Positions 62,881 through 64,000 of a DNA stretch of 64,000 nucleotides are shown here, piece by piece. The DNA lies in the NCBI RefSeq assembly GCF_001677435.1, contig NZ_CP016268.1:3957001-4021000 (forward strand), given 5' to 3'. The first letter of the stretch is position 1, and each line of letters starts with the position of its first letter. The notes below the pieces were generated by a model. That model did not search any database. It saw nothing but the letters and a program-made list of their open reading frames with translations, and was not told the origin of the DNA. Origin of the DNA: Woeseia oceani (GTDB lineage Bacteria > Pseudomonadota > Gammaproteobacteria > Steroidobacterales > Woeseiaceae). A program made the translations under genes and the position numbers.

Positions 62881-62981
62881 TGTGCCAGTCCATCGGTCAG
62901 AACGGGGGTATGGCCGGCAGTGTAGACAGCCGTAGCGGCCGCTTGTGTGACCGCCTTCGCAATCCGGTATTTATCGACCAT
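62877..62981 (-). CDS. possible small ORF coupled to the downstream gene
   Basis: A 34-codon reading frame (MVDKYRIAKAVTQAA...) stops so that its TGA overlaps the GTG of the following gene. The overlap suggests coupling, but no ribosome site is visible and no family is recognised. It could be a shadow or a leader peptide. Confidence 0.25.
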   Translation of the reverse strand: MVDKYRIAKAVTQAAATAVYTAGHTPVLTDGLAQ

Positions 62982-63048
62982 GGATTGCGACGACGGCTGA
63001 TATTCGCCTGAGCCAGCTGCGGACGGTGGATGCTGACCACGGGAAGCC

Positions 63049-63082
63049 CGGCTTTGGCGGCAAAGCCGCGGCAGTTTTTTTT
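63049..63082 (+). terminator. possible terminator hairpin
   Basis: Perfect 8-bp arms CGGCTTTG and CAAAGCCG around a GCGG loop are followed, after six bases, by eight T residues (63075-63082). The gap between stem and T-tract is longer than usual, so confidence is moderate. It lies upstream of the 63180 gene and could act as an attenuator. Confidence 0.45.
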
Positions 63083-63179
63083 GCGCCAAGTCTAAGTTTT
63101 GCGACCGGATGCTCGCATCTGCCGAATTTCCGGGTAGTTTATGCCCAGATCGGTATACAGACCCACCCGGACACCCAGC

Positions 63180-64000
63180 ATGTTAATGGCGCGACACTTC
63201 ATTCCGGCCTGGCTACCCGCCAGCCTCGTATTGGCTCTCGGCAGCCTTCTGCCCGGGCAGGCAGCATTTTCAGCCAGCGCTGAAGAACTGTTCACCGATG
63301 GCAACCGGCTGTTCCGCGACGACCTGTACTGGGCCGCATTGCTGCGCTATCAGCAGGCCAATGATGCCGGCCTGGATACTCCCTTGTTGCACTACAATAC
63401 CGGCGTTGCGCATTACCGGGCCGGCCAGTTTCCTCGCGCCGGGCGCGCCTTCGAACGTGCAGCGAGTGACCCGGCGCTGCTGCACATCGCGCGCTATAAC
63501 CTTGGACTGACAGCAATGGCGGCAGGTGAACGCGCTACTGCTCTGTACTGGTTTCGGCAGGTGGAAGCGCAGCAATCCAGTCCGCAGCTGGCAGCGCTGG
63601 CAACACTCGCTATTACCAGACTGAACCGCGATGACCGCGAGCAACTGACGGCAGACGAACCGGCAGAGCTCGCGCCGTTGCCCCGATCGCAGGGTTTCAG
63701 CGTCCGCGCACTGCTGGGTTTCGGTAGCGATGACAACGCCTATCGCAGCCCGGACGAAGAATACAGGGACCGCACCCAGAACGGCGCACCGCTGACCACG
63801 CCGCTGGTGCAATCCGGGACGTTCTATCCGTATGACGTTACTGCGACATACACCGTCAACAGCTTTGACCATGAATCGTTTTTCGGCCGCTACCGCATCG
63901 CGGGTCGTTACTACCAGGACCGGGAAATGAGCAATGCCGACACGACCTCTCATGAGATCGCGTTCGGTACCGAATATCGGCGACGCAGCGAAGATCGCGA
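63180..64000 (+). CDS. exported TPR plus beta-barrel outer-membrane protein, partial
   Basis: The frame remains open for 273 codons to the right edge. A signal peptide (about residues 1-32, LVLALGSLLPGQAAFS) precedes helical repeats of TPR type (GNRLFRDDLYWAALLRYQQA, LLHYNTGVAHYRAGQFPRAGRAFERA, IARYNLGLTAMAAGERATALYWFRQV). From about 180 it changes to strands rich in aromatic alternations (SVRALLGFGSDDNAY, YDVTATYTV, GRYRIAGRYYQDRE, EIAFGTEYRRR), consistent with an outer-membrane barrel. The layout resembles Slam-type, PelB- or BcsC-like proteins. An in-frame ATG at 63141 could also be the start. Confidence 0.7.
   Translation, partial: MLMARHFIPAWLPASLVLALGSLLPGQAAFSASAEELFTDGNRLFRDDLYWAALLRYQQANDAGLDTPLLHYNTGVAHYRAGQFPRAGRAFERAASDPALLHIARYNLGLTAMAAGERATALYWFRQVEAQQSSPQLAALATLAITRLNRDDREQLTADEPAELAPLPRSQGFSVRALLGFGSDDNAYRSPDEEYRDRTQNGAPLTTPLVQSGTFYPYDVTATYTVNSFDHESFFGRYRIAGRYYQDREMSNADTTSHEIAFGTEYRRRSEDR

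Noticed and set aside
62881-63179. Riboswitch upstream of the TPR/barrel gene
   Set aside because: A GCAAAGCC stretch recalled the cyclic di-GMP-I aptamer, but the remaining conserved bases and helices could not be matched, so only a hairpin is reported.
1-64000. Insertion sequences, integrases, prophage or CRISPR arrays
   Set aside because: No transposase, integrase or Cas protein motifs and no regularly spaced repeats were seen on either strand.
1-64000. tRNA or rRNA genes
   Set aside because: Intergenic gaps are short and none showed a cloverleaf or the GTTCGANTC T-arm pattern with matching acceptor ends.

Overview
The window is a dense, about 60% GC, housekeeping stretch of a gammaproteobacterial chromosome. 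The evidence is the combination of a divergent pilMNOPQ/mrcA pair followed by aroK-aroB, a gmk-rpoZ-spoT-ridA-recG-ubiA run, ybbAP/tesA, a Zn-type ribosomal protein L31, and a Pseudomonas-like aa3 cytochrome oxidase cluster. Gene order resembles deep-branching marine lineages near Woeseia, Steroidobacter or Chromatiales (inference only). I see no insertion sequence, prophage, CRISPR array, rRNA or tRNA.

Layout. (1) 1-6209, minus strand: a complete tryptophan operon, trpL-trpE-G-D-C-F-B-A (trpA runs off the left edge), with a transcription attenuator whose leader peptide has three Trp codons and may be translated from a leaderless mRNA. (2) 6231-9481: an SLC13-type permease and a protein that looks like a decayed ribonucleotide reductase large subunit. 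(3) 9624-14623, plus strand: a conserved small protein, a thioredoxin-fold lipoprotein, yajQ and ppc. (4) 14638-24563: an iodotyrosine-deiodinase-like nitroreductase with ycgN, a glycerate dehydrogenase-like enzyme, a Nudix hydrolase, the ybbA/ybbP-type ABC system divergent from tesA, fadD, and pyrF-hemE. (5) 24660-34381, minus strand: pilMNOPQ, an inserted Ig-repeat lipoprotein, then aroK-aroB-dgt. (6) 34842-43836: mrcA, a nucleotidyltransferase-like gene, gltA, rpmE with an upstream cluster of DnaA-box sequences, hemW-rdgB, rph and a PP2C phosphatase. (7) 44124-53404: yicC-gmk-rpoZ-spoT-ridA-recG-ubiA, comF and bioC. (8) 53847-60460: the cox cluster (coxB, coxA, a 40-residue membrane protein, ctaG, coxC, a DUF2909-like gene on the other strand, surf1, a SCO-like gene and ctaB), lacking ctaA. 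(9) 60639-64000: an ECF sigma factor, its zinc-finger anti-sigma factor and an acidic exported protein, then a predicted DNA-binding protein and the start of a TPR plus beta-barrel envelope protein.

The window links central metabolism (PEP carboxylase, citrate synthase), aromatic amino acid synthesis (aroK, aroB, trp), heme synthesis and its use (hemE, hemW, ctaB, cytochrome oxidase) and envelope functions (type IV pili, PBP1A, ABC system). The parts least explained by known families are the RNR-like pseudoenzyme, the sigma/anti-sigma/acidic-protein trio, the Ig lipoprotein inside the pil-aro cluster, and the terminal TPR/barrel locus. All functional calls are from reading motifs by eye; no database search was run.
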